Assembly: GCA_916610825.1 (NCBI GenBank) | Contig: OU744447.1 | Location: 18,135,563 to 18,199,562, forward strand | Reading direction: 5' to 3' | Length of the DNA stretch: 64,000 nucleotides | Source: Haliclystus octoradiatus | Lineage: Eukaryota > Cnidaria > Staurozoa > Stauromedusae > Haliclystidae | Part shown: one piece after another, positions 14,001-24,100 of the stretch | Layout: every line of letters starts with the position of its first letter | How positions within the stretch are numbered: the stretch's first letter is position 1 | Program-made: the position numbers and the translations under genes | Notes under the pieces: model-generated | Databases searched by the model: none | The model's input: the letters and a program-made list of their open reading frames with translations, nothing else | Told to the model about the DNA's origin: nothing

Positions 14001-15052
14001 CTCAATCCATCGTTCACTCACTGCAAATCGTCTAAAATTTAAAACTGCCTCGTCTGCTGCTAAGGGTGTCGTGAAAACGAGAAAGATAATGCGCCTCCTC
14101 ATAACAATTGGGGTCGTGTTTACCATTCTCGTATTTCCACGTGAAATGCTTCATCTAGCAATTTCTGCTTCATGGCTAGGCGGGAGTGATACTGGTATTG
14201 TCGCTACTTCTGCAATAAAAATATTGAATAATCTATTCAAAGTAATGCAAGTATCCAACTCGTGCGTCAATGTATTCATTTATGCTCATCTACACTTGGC
14301 CTTTCGCAAAACTGCCCGCAAGAGGATGGTTTCTATTATGAATTTTCTGTTCTCGTCATCTTGTGAACGGTCAGCCAGCGAAAAAAAAACAGACAATGAG
14401 AACGCTACAGATAAACTATTGTTGAAAAGTTGCAATTCTAAAACTACCGGAAAGTAACACTGTTTGCCTGCTTGATTTACTACATAAGCTTGTTATTTTT
14501 TAGTGGTTAATGGTTAGCCAATGTTATGTCAATGATATCTAAGGGCATGGAGAGCTCGTACGTCTAAGTTGAAACAATGCTATCGTCGTTTATCTATCTT
14601 TATATCTTATTAAAAATACCTCACCACGTCAACTGTATATTACTTATTAAAAGTACTGTGGTGTTTTCATTTAATTATAGTTAATCTACATATGTCATCG
14701 AATAAGCCTTCGTTTTACAATAGAATTTACTTACATATTTAAATTCTACTTATTATTTTATGTAGGGATAAAAACATTCAACATATTGTCTACTATCCAA
14801 CATTACAGGTAATTCGATATTAATTTGTTTATTGACACTATAAATCCCATCTTTATGTTTCTCTTTACGCATAAAAGAAAGTAATCTTCACATAGGCCTA
14901 CAGCTTCGTATTATACATGTGATAACACAATGCTCGTTTTATTTTAATTTTAGTCCATCTCTGAACGCGTTGAATTAGCGAGAAAAGTTGGTGTCGGACT
15001 AGCAATTTGGGACATCGGTCAAGGACTTGACTATTTTTACGATCTGTTCTAA
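2098..15052 (+). CDS. CHID1: Chitinase domain-containing protein 1 (GH18-like), 14 exons
   Basis: Exons: 2098-2145, 3484-3627, 4247-4329, 4410-4459, 5083-5127, 5472-5578, 5661-5722, 6740-6832, 6916-7014, 11008-11144, 11240-11255, 12069-12146, 14766-14808, 14954-15052 (1104 nt, 367 aa; human CHID1 is 393 aa). Landmarks in order are [63 protein letters not shown] and [11 protein letters not shown], which match CHID1, a secreted/lysosomal GH18-fold carbohydrate-binding protein. Exon 1 is a hydrophobic signal peptide ([16 protein letters not shown]) and is the least certain exon because its donor is GTCAGT. Exon 11 is only 16 nt. The exon 3 donor reads AAAAG|ATAATC, not GT, and only this join keeps the frame and the homology. 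All other junctions are GT-AG. Intron 9 is about 4 kb and intron 12 contains a GPCR gene. Inferred role: lectin-like or weak glycan handling, as known for the family. Confidence 0.9.
2285..2398 (+). repeat. Small dispersed hairpin repeat, copy A
   Basis: Shares with 19021-19157 the GGCAGAATCCTGCCC block and the following AAGTCCTGCTTA...AGTAAGCGGGACA pair, with the same spacing. It lies in CHID1 intron 1. Confidence 0.7.
4330..4409 (+). other. CHID1 intron 3 with AT instead of GT at its donor
   Basis: This 80-nt intron begins ATAATC and ends TTCAG. The flanking exons must join here to give IKR-YHGGRF in frame; the exon otherwise runs into TAA two bases later. Other GT dinucleotides in exon 3 give immediate stops. 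The start is not the U12 AT-AC consensus (ATATCCTT). It looks like a normal donor with G changed to A at position +1, either real or an assembly error. Confidence 0.7.
7555..7700 (+). repeat. SINE-related repeat, copy 1 (3' half only)
   Basis: This stretch matches, in reverse complement, the region 52925-53060. Both share a block reading TTGAAATTGAT, then a GTGTCGC...GCTGAGATC block, a run of A, and a small hairpin built on CTCTAGAAATAG followed by GAGTGGT and a GGTGC/GGGTGCCTTC end. The tRNA-like head seen in the other two copies is absent here, as expected for a 5'-truncated SINE. Confidence 0.7.
9171..9246. repeat. Perfect 30-bp inverted repeat with 16-nt loop
   Basis: Arms 9171-9200 and 9217-9246 are exact reverse complements, beginning GATAAATAAATAGAGTCAAT. 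A near match to the arm core (AAGACTACACATT) occurs at about 23203-23225 in STAM, so this may be a dispersed foldback element. A hairpin RNA made by transcription of the CHID1 intron is possible but not shown. Confidence 0.8.
9335..9590 (-). repeat. tRNA-derived SINE, copy 2
   Basis: Contains the same blocks as the copy at 52925-53264: GCGACACTGCAGATCAATTT, CATTCGCCATC, CAAGGCTGAGTTTATC, and GGGATTTGAACCACA (a degenerate Pol III B box on the minus strand) followed by CAGCTTATCC. It lies in the same orientation as that copy and the tRNA-like head is at its high-coordinate end. Confidence 0.7.
11240..11255 (+). other. CHID1: 16-nt microexon of CHID1
   Basis: The bases CTTTGATTGGAAAGAC are flanked by ATTACAG and GTGAGT. 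They add APLIGKT between NYKPGGG and [11 protein letters not shown], which corresponds to the EPVVGARYIQ region of vertebrate CHID1. Without this exon the upstream donor (phase 1) and the downstream acceptor (needs phase 2) do not join in frame. Confidence 0.85.
12442..12593. mobile_element. Foldback MITE with long terminal inverted repeats and 11-bp TSD
   Basis: Two arms of about 50 bp (12448-12499 and 12538-12589) are near-perfect reverse complements (ACAGGCTGCATGGAGTCATG core). The element is bracketed by the identical 11-mer CCACCTGTTCC at 12431-12441 and 12594-12604. Long TIRs and a 9-11 bp duplication are the signature of Mutator-like non-autonomous elements, so that assignment is likely but unproven. 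It sits in CHID1 intron 12, upstream of the GPCR. Confidence 0.8.
13183..14457 (+). CDS. Class A (rhodopsin-family) GPCR, single exon, nested in CHID1 intron 12
   Basis: An uninterrupted 424-aa frame; a second in-frame ATG at 13282 gives 391 aa (MVNASIEF), which looks the better start because it leads directly into an N-terminus with NxS/T glycosylation sites. TM1 carries [10 protein letters not shown]2 [16 protein letters not shown]1 the conserved W (GQWHLG) followed by the TM3 disulphide Cys, TM3 ends in DRYRVI (DRY box), TM6 has VFPREM in place of CWxP, and TM7 has NVFIY in the NPxxY position, followed by an amphipathic FRKTARKRM helix 8. The ligand is unknown; the lack of canonical CWxP and NPxxY suggests a divergent peptide-receptor-like or lineage-specific orphan. 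It is intronless and on the same strand as its host gene. Confidence 0.88.
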   Translation: MCGYTARPILTPSFYILSVDFYTSTYNHDLFSVMVNASIEFIATTVASLTVSTINGSGNFTSLSSVSLINAKIKSGSSSDDGYTLAAYFIMVSMSCLILCGAIGNAVVIYVFHSSHRNNRSWSTTDMLIVYLAYIDLILSIFSPMRFIYLAVTKGQWHLGYAACKIIPTISSVSSNMSAAMIIIIAVDRYRVIVQPFKGHFTKKRIRIACLVALVLSFLTYFHRAYYNTVYHLSKRVYCNIVDIEIASYLYPDVIFVIIRDVIFLSIFIFTTISIHRSLTANRLKFKTASSAAKGVVKTRKIMRLLITIGVVFTILVFPREMLHLAISASWLGGSDTGIVATSAIKILNNLFKVMQVSNSCVNVFIYAHLHLAFRKTARKRMVSIMNFLFSSSCERSASEKKTDNENATDKLLLKSCNSKTTGK

Positions 15053-18000
15053 CATAATTTATCCTAATTTATTGAATACTTAAAGATAGGTCTGGTTCAC
15101 CTGTAATACATAGTGTTCATTGTATAAATTGTTCACGTAATAAATTATAGTACGTGAATTACCTCTTAATCGTGTTTTAGCAGCAGCCATGCGCGCCACC
15201 AGTACTGCCTGGATAGATTAAAGGGTGTACTGCGTAGAGGAACTGATCAATATCAGAATCTGCATATATATATTGTAGTAGAATGTCCGTATATTAATCA
15301 AAGGCCAATGATTAGATGAAATGATGTTAAACAAATATTTCTGAAACCTATAATATTTTCGATCTACTTACAGCAATTTCTGAAATTCTAATTTTTGCCC
15401 ATGAAAGTGAATTTATTTACGTGCACAGTAAAGATTTTCAGAAAAATTTTGACTTTTAGAATTGTCTACATCAATGCCTGTAATGAAATTTGAAAAATGT
15501 ATGATCGATGTCTATAATTCGCGTTGCTATAATTCCGACAGACTCAGATAAAGAGTTCCACCTTGGAATCACCCTGTTACAGAACATGTTGGGTACTAAT
15601 ACGTACTAAGTAATACAAATGTATTTTGGATAATAAGGTCGGCATAAAAGTTCTATTGAAAAACGGCTATCAAAAATATTCACAGATCCAAGTTAATAGA
15701 GTATATAGAAGTGCTGCTGGACGTACTTGCAATCAAAATTCGGGTCGTGAACATAAATGAATAGAGCATTCTTTGTGAAGACGTTTGACGATTTCAATAG
15801 CATCGATGTCTTTGATGAGAGATAAAAGATCATATCTGTGATTTCTAAAATATAGAACTGACAAAAGTTCACATGCGGTCAAGTTGTCTGCCGTTATAAT
15901 TATATAGTCCGCCGAATATAGTCAATTTCACTTTTTGAAGTCTGAGACAACGAGGATGATGAAATTAAATTTGAAGTTGAATTTTTTAATGAGTGCCCCA
16001 GTGCATGCTACTTCTATACTTTTTGCGTACGAAAATGTTCCAATATTATTAAAATCTTTTTCTGGATTGTTTAGGGTAAAATCTCCTTATAAAAATATAT
16101 TTCGGGTATCTTTTTCATGATCTGAAACATTTTTATGGTTATATATATATCCTGCATATTTCAACAAACCCCGTCGGAGCGCAATGCTTGCATTATGCAT
16201 TGGAATGGTTATACTGTTATTACCATTACACTAAGACTATGCTAAGACTTTACGACATCACACGCTTCATCTTAACCTATAAAATAGAGTTTCTAAAACC
16301 GTTTATTCATCCATCATTCGTCATGCTCATCATTATGCATCATTGATCATGCAAAAGACTGAAAATATATCTAAGGTAATTTTAACTCTGCTCAAAGTAA
16401 CCCAGAAAAGCGGGAACCTTTAAATTGCTAATTTATTATAAAAGTGCTTTTACAACAAAGTAGTACTCAACTTCCCAAATTGCTTAGCAAGTTCGACACA
16501 TCATTTTCATAAGATTTCTATAGTAACTAGATGCTTCAAAATCATTAAAAAATGAACTTCTATGCCTACTTAGTATTTATAATCCTGGGGATACGGACTT
16601 TAACACTGTTCTATTGCAGGGCAGTTGATGGTGACCCGGGGGTAACTCCAAGTGCCGCATTGATGGAGGGTGCCACTTCGGAAAAATTTGAAGTACCCGA
16701 AAAGTCCCAAAATCCTTTAAAGGCTACCCAAATTGTAATGAAAACTTGAAAATGATACCCAAAAAGTCCAGGGAGGGTACTTTCATATAGGCTCTATGCG
16801 GGGATGTTCCATTTTTATGCAAAAAAAATCAAATCCAGTTTTCAGTTTTTAGACTTCAAATTCATTTTTTTCCCAAATTCTTTTTTTCCAAAAAGTTTAA
16901 TATTATAAAATGTCTTACCCTAACAGTATATTCTCAGCTGGAATATGTTTTTGAATAAAAAAGTGGCACGTCCCCGTATAGCAGCAGTATGGGAGTTACC
17001 ACCCGGGTGATGTGAAGCCGGAATATCTTCACAACTATAGTGAACTATAGTCGCATTTGAGACAGATATATACAGGACTTCGTTGGATTTTGATATAGTC
17101 CATTTTGGCATAATAATGAGATGGTGAAAACCATGTATTGTTAGTCTATTCTATATTCATATCATTAGGACCAGGTTGATTAGCTGCCATCCGCCATGCT
17201 GAAGGCCAAGGCTGTCCCTAGTATGGGGTATTGGGGGCGTGACAGGACGGCCCTGATGAAGGCAGGAGAATTCCCATTTCCTTTTTCTAGTAGTTGTTTA
17301 TGCTTATCAGCTCTGTACTAGCTCTGTATAGCTGTAATCTTTATTTTCTCGTCGCTGAAGTTAACTTTGTTTTCAAGAAAATAAAGAGACTAGGAAGTAT
17401 ATGTAACCATTGGCGCAATTTTTATTTGAAAAACATTGTTAGAATTTTGAAATTAAATTTGATTGAAGTGTTCAATTGCATCAAGGGCTTGCTGCACTTT
17501 CCTCTTTTTGTTTTCAAATGTTACGTAAAATTAAGCGACTGCAAGATAACTCCAAGATAAGTGTATTCATCACAAATCGAATTTGTTTACCGTACATTAA
17601 GAAAGTTTCATTTTTCGATAGTCTACCACCTCTAGTAATGTCATTCCTTTGTGTACTGATTCTCGTTCTTCAGAAAATAGAATGCGATCGTCTGCATAGA
17701 GCATGGGATGGATAGAGTAAGCAGAATGCAGAAGGAGTGTTTATAGATTGATAATTAGTTTGTCACAACTTTTAAGCGATAAGATTAGTGGATAATATAT
17801 CCATGTGATGTATGCATTTTATTTTCATGATTTTTTGCCCTTGCATCTATTTTGCATATACAGTGTATACATCTACACACGCATCTAATTCGAAATTAAC
17901 TTTGCATTATAACATTCATGGAATTTTAACAGCCTCGTTTGTGATTTGGTGGCAGTTCTTACGTCACATTTCAGCCTCTTTCGGGTGTCTACTGTTTTTG

Positions 18001-18119
18001 TCGACAACCAAACGAAATCCAACGAAAATACCAAATGACGACCATCTAATAGTTTGACTCAATTTTACTAATTATTACAGTTTTAGGATACTTTTATCGT
18101 TTATAAATATTTATTAATC
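15053..18119. other. Intergenic region between CHID1 and STAM
   Basis: AT-rich with no recognisable exons. A degenerate inverted repeat occupies roughly 16610-17030. A more GC-rich patch at 17190-17270 is of unknown origin. The STAM promoter must lie at its right end, but no clear core element is visible. Confidence 0.6.
16610..17030. repeat. Degenerate repeat with CCCGGG-containing inverted ends
   Basis: GACCCGGGGGTAACTCC near 16632 is mirrored by GGGAGTTACCACCCGGGT near 16990, and both are followed inward by GGGGATGT/ACGTGCC-type text (16800 and 16965) with T-rich tracts. This indicates an old inverted or palindromic repeat. The 65-codon frame at 16552-16749 runs into it and is not a gene. 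Confidence 0.5.
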
Positions 18120-21100
18120 ATGCCGCTACTCTCTAGTTCATCGCCAGTTGATTCGGTTGTAGGTAAGTCGTGATGTTTAGAGTTTGTTATACTAGCTATG
18201 CCATAAAGCTACTATGCATTCTCAATCTCACTTTCTCCATAATCAACTAGGCTACGATTTAATTTTACTTACATTGTACGTCTAGTTCAGCCTTCACTTT
18301 GAACATTCAAGTTAATGTATTTATAGCACGTCTGTGTTTTCTATCTTAATACTATGTGGTTGTCTTTCCTGGGTTGTCGTTTCTCGTTTGTAGCCTAGGC
18401 TTAGACCTTTTGTATTATATTAGATCTTGCTTTAGCATATTCGTACCGTTCATATTCTAGCGTTTTTCTGGAGTATTTCAAGTTTTATTTCCAGGATAAT
18501 AGTATGCTCTCCTAACATATAGCGATCATCACATCAGACATATATTTAGAGTTTTAGCTGTAAAGTGTGAATTTTGAATTTACATAGGCCTATGTTATTG
18601 GGAATTTCCATCCTTAGGCCAACGAAATTTGATTTATAGTTTCTCGTCAAGTTTTTTTGAAAATTTAGGGAGGATTTTTTTTCATTTTTCATTATTCATT
18701 ACTGTTTTTTATAGAAAATGAAAATTCAAATAAATATTCTACTTAATTTTTTAAGCAGATAGTTTGCGCTGTAGTATATACATGTTCCTTCAAAACATCT
18801 GATTTGAGGTTATCAATGGAACACTTGCGATCAAAAGCAAGATGGTCATGAATATCAAGGCAACAAGAATTTATTCATTTAAACACAAACATAATCTCCT
18901 AAGAAGGTATTTACCGGCAAGTTAACATTTCAAAGAAAATGTTGCAAGACTCTAACTTTTTCATCTTTGCTTATATGTCCTATTTTAATATTAATAATAT
19001 AAAATAATGTAAATAATGAAATTTTCTGACGCTGAGGTTGACTGATCTATAAGTCCCGCTTTCATATACCGCAATTTGACGAGCGGTAAGCGGGACTTAT
19101 TCCCTTCGTACAGCGTTGTGCAGGATTCTGCACAACGGCATTCTGTTTGATCGTATTGTTCTGACAAATTATCACACATTTGATGTACGCGGAAAGACGG
19201 GGTTCAACATTACGTAAATTAATGAAAGATGCAACATGCAAGCCAAAATAAAATGAATTAAATCTATATGGAAACTTATGGTTATTAAATCAAGTCGATT
19301 AACTGATTGCTGTCAAAAATTACAAACTTATTTCAACATCATCATTCAAAATACAGATGGCGAAATTATCTGTAAATGTTTTTACCCTTCAGGATTGTTT
19401 AAGATTGTATCATTGTGAATGCTTTGGGTTACCATCGAAAATTGAGCAGTTCCATGTCGTGTACAAGAGCAAGGGGAAGATTTATTCAGAATATAGCAAC
19501 ATTTAAGTGTAGTGTTTATCATTTCCACAATGAATCATATTTCAATCTGCATTTCGATCTCCAACGAGCGCTCAAAAAGTTTGTAGTAAACAGCAGCGTT
19601 CGCTAAATCAATGACTCGCCAGAATCAGTAAGTTAGAATAATAAAATCAGTTTTCCAGTTTAATTAGCTCCAATACCTTGAAATATATATACAACAAGTG
19701 ACTCAAGCCACTATTTCTGTCAAATATTTTAGCATCTTTTAAAATTTCAGGCTTATATATTTTACGATTCGTTCGCTGTTGACTGTTGACACCCTGGAAT
19801 ACTCAAATAAAACTACGTCATCGACGCGATTCTGTTGGCGGTTTCTTTGTTTTCTAAAACAATAGAATTGCCAAAGGACACAAGTCTCACTTACCAACAT
19901 ATCAAAATCGTCAAAGTAAAAGTGAGACTTGGGCAAGTCAAACGCTGAGGCAAAATTAGACGCAGGCGCTGACGAGAAACTATAAATCAAATTTCATTGG
20001 CCTTAGCTTGCATTGCTATACCATACTACATTAACAGTAAAATATAAGATTTTTACAAGGAGAAATTTTTTTATGTCTCTTATGCAGATGGATTGAATAT
20101 ATGAGTTGATAAAAGATCATTTAACGCTTTCAATCATTTCAGCAGAAGTGTATTAATAGGATTAGCAAACATCTAATTTATTCGAACCACTAGGGCTGCC
20201 AGGGATAAAAGCTACAAAGTATATAATGTTCTGTTTGCCGGAGCCCTGATCGCTGGAGATAATGTTCTATGCATATTTTGCACACCTGTATTGTTTTTCT
20301 CTCGCAATCAGATTCGTTCAAGGGCAAAGGGCGACTGACAGTGTTGTTCCCCAATCACGCTAATAACTATTCTGTTTGTCAATTCAATAATATTGAAATT
20401 GGTGATAAGTTCAGCGTTATAAAATAGCTTACAACGAAAATGCTAGGTTGAAAATACATCCTTCATTCAACTGTAATTCAATTGTAAGAGATTCATGAAC
20501 TTTAGCTAACTGTCCGATGCGTGCTCCCAAAGTTCTAGAAAAAGTGAACCGTGCCCTGGCATAGACCTACTACAAAATCAGAATTGGTAGGCATATATAT
20601 TGCATCACTTACTGGTTATGGAGATAACCAATAAGTAGTTATCCCACATCTAAATAAAATATAAACATTATGGAATGCTATTACATGAATATATCTCAAG
20701 GCTTGAAGATGCCAATTGTCACTCAAATGATTAAAACATTAATCAAACAAAGATATGTTGAATATCGTTTCTGTATCGTATATCTATATCTAATCCAGCC
20801 AGTTGATCCAGGCTATGGTGCTACCATGCTACTATGAACTCTTTTACAAACTATTTATCATTTAATTTAAATCTCTATAACAGTCCCCTTGTATGCACAA
20901 ATGCTTGTTAATTGGGGAACATATATTTACAGACAAATGCAAACAAAATGTATGCACGGACGACGAATCAAATCCCGGCCTCTCGTACAAAGTGCAGACA
21001 CTCTGCCAGTGAGCTACCAGTGCATATTAAGCTCAAGTCAAAATTCACCAAGAGACCTCTATGCTATAACAGTCACCCAAATTGCTTTAGCCTAACATTT

Positions 21101-24100
21101 TGCTTGTATATTTCCAGTATGTTACCTCAACAAATTACTTGAAAATATTTGTATTGTTGAACATAAGTAATTGTGGTCAAATGTAGGGTACAGGGGTTCA
21201 TCTCCATAATATGAAAGCAGCCTGGTAAACACTATTATAGCAGCTCAACTGAAACTGTGCCAGCCTGACAGGAATTCATTGGTATTATATACACATAGAA
21301 CTAGTTATGAACACAGTAAAATCTACAAAGTTTGCTTTATACATGATTGCATAACTATTCTTATACAGTAAAAAATATCATTATAAGTTATAAAATTCCT
21401 CAAATAGTGTAGGCTATGGGACAGAAATGAAATTTCAAACATGTTATCAGAGCTAGTACTTCCCTTAAACTACACATTTTGTAAAGAAGACTCAGCCTGT
21501 AGTTATTCTGCTTAGAGGAGCACCATATGATACCTGAAGCCTGATATTTTATATATAAGGTTGTGTTATGATTTTGCTACTTGCAAGTCTAGTATATAGA
21601 GTTAATTCTTAAATCATTGTAAATGTAAAGCTTGAACAACAATCTTGGCATTATAAAATTGCCACCGACAGCCACGGATTCAGAAGTTTGATTCTACAGA
21701 GGAACGAGAAAAAATGTTAGTATGGACATTGGATTTCATTTGTCACTTAAGACCACAATAACTGTGACTTGGTTTTAATATGTTGGATATCAGCATGAAT
21801 GCTAAATGTTAAGCATAGGCTAATGATGATCAGATCAAGCTTTTACTTTGTTGAGTCTTTTCACATTCTGGTGCTACAGTAGCTCTTAGGAAACTTATTA
21901 ACACTTTACATAATGATATTACCTACACACCAGTGTCAAGTAATAAGGAATTGAAAAATCTTCTTTGCTACGGTATTTCCTTATCATTTTACAAAACCTC
22001 AGCAAATATGGTATAAAATTTTTTTGGTGCTATGTGCACTCCTATAATTTTTTGTTTTTACTTTAATTCTTCTTAGAAAAAGCTACAAATGAATGCAATG
22101 TGGCTGAGGATTGGCAGCAAATTATGGACCTATGTGACTCAGTCAAAACAGGAGTATACAGGTATGGGTTTAACGAAGATATTATAATTAGTCTAACTCA
22201 GGTTTGTGTTTTAAAGAGTTTTAAAAAGGCCATAACATTATCGATCAAAAATTTCGGGATTTAGATTATCCAACAAACAAACTTAGTTTATTTTGAAAAG
22301 TAAAACATTTATTTGCGGTTCAGATGAAATCGTGAAACCCGGTTCTGTTTGATTGATAATCTGACCCCCGTAAATTTTTTCACATTAAAACGAGATGATC
22401 TTAAAATAGCTTTGAAGGTCAATTCTCAGTGATTCTGCCATGTCAGAAGAGATCAAAATGTTTGGAAATGATCGATATTGGGTCAACAAAGATAGACTTT
22501 TAAGGATGTTATTGATGTCGGACGGAGATGTTGTTTTTAAATTTGAATTATTCAATACTTGATGATGTTAAATACATTTTATTTGGTTGATTTTCACAAC
22601 TTAGGTAAGATAATATTATGGTCTGTTTAGAACTCTTTAAAACACAAATCTGAGTTACACTATCTTGGTTCTATTATAATATCTTGGTTTAACTTAATGC
22701 AGTTTTCAGAAGGCCAAAAAATCAAGAGTGTACCAGTGTAATTGTCATCATTTATTCAGGACCTTCAGGCTTACACAAAGCGTCTTGCCAAAGGACTGAT
22801 TATGCTAGATTTCAACATACATATATAAGTTGATTAATAAATTCTTGCCTATTAAATTTGTAACAAATGACAGCGATAAAAAACACGGGATTTCACAACA
22901 TTTCGCCATATCATATCTTCTTGGCATCAAAGATATAAAAACAAATTAAAAAATTACAAATATATAGAATTTGAGTCTACAAAGGAAATTATCAAATACA
23001 ATTACACTGAAATTAAACAAACAACCGGGATTTTATAGAATGTTTAATTTCCGTGTAATTATATTTGATAATTTCCTTTGTAAACTCAAACTCTATATGT
23101 TTGTAATTTTTTAATTTGTATTTACATATGTGATGATGCCATGTAGATATGATATGGTGAAACGTTGTGAAATCAAACATATATAAGAGAAATTTAAATA
23201 AACAAGTCAAAGACTACACATTTTGTTACTTTTTGCTTAAATATGAGAAATGGATAAAAACATTAACAAAAGAAATTAAATATTTATCAGGTTTCCTAAA
23301 TGCAATATCTGTATGCCTAGGCTATAATTTAATCTTGACTTGCTATATTACTTGTTTGTGCAAGTTCTTGTCAAACAGTTCCAACTTTCCAATGAATTCT
23401 CAAATGATACTCAAACGAGAGAATGGACTAGAAACTTCTGATCATTTTGTGATTTTTGACTTGTATAGGCTAGTATTTGTTGGAATTAGTTTAACATTAT
23501 AACGGTATGCAGATCATAATAAATTAATTTAAATTTTTGTCTTACATTTTAGTCCAAAAGATACATTAAAGAGTATTATGAAACGTGTTCAAAATAGAGT
23601 ACCACACGTCTCCATGCAAGCTTTAGCGGTATGTCTGATTAATGGATTATTTGAAAATGAGCAAAACACAATCAGTGATATACTCAAATAATACAGTTTA
23701 ACCTGCTCATTATTCCCCTTTATTGCCCCCTTGCTAAATATCCCTCCATATAATGTACTGGTTTCTATTTTAAAATTTACTATGTAAACCCTCGTACACA
23801 TTGCACACCTATAATATTAAATGCAAAATATTGTATAGATATGTCCATAGTTCCGAAGTTAAACAATGAAATTATTATATTTATCAAAACAGAATAAGGA
23901 TCTGTTACTTGATTCAGAAGCCATGTTGCTTCTTATAACTGAGTGATTTGATTATTTTTCTTTTATTAGTTGTTAGGTGCATGTGTCAACAATTGCGGCA
24001 AACCATTCCATCTAGAGATTTGTTCGCGTGATTGGACATCAGAAGCAAGACACATTGTTTTCAAAGCCCATCCTAAAGTATCCAATAAACTCAAATCGTT

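Larger units (their letters stand above)
18163..22076. other. STAM intron 1
   Basis: A 3.9-kb first intron with no coding signal. It holds copies of a small dispersed repeat family (18610-18655 fragment, 19021-19157, 19855-20010) and a tRNA-like relic at 20951-21023. Confidence 0.7.

Noticed and set aside
20951..21023. A functional tRNA on the minus strand
   Set aside because: Anticodon and T stems do not form; kept only as a tRNA-like relic.
23167..23502. 111-codon plus-strand frame in STAM intron 2
   Set aside because: Begins in the foldback element, has no homology and is not flanked by usable splice sites in phase with STAM.
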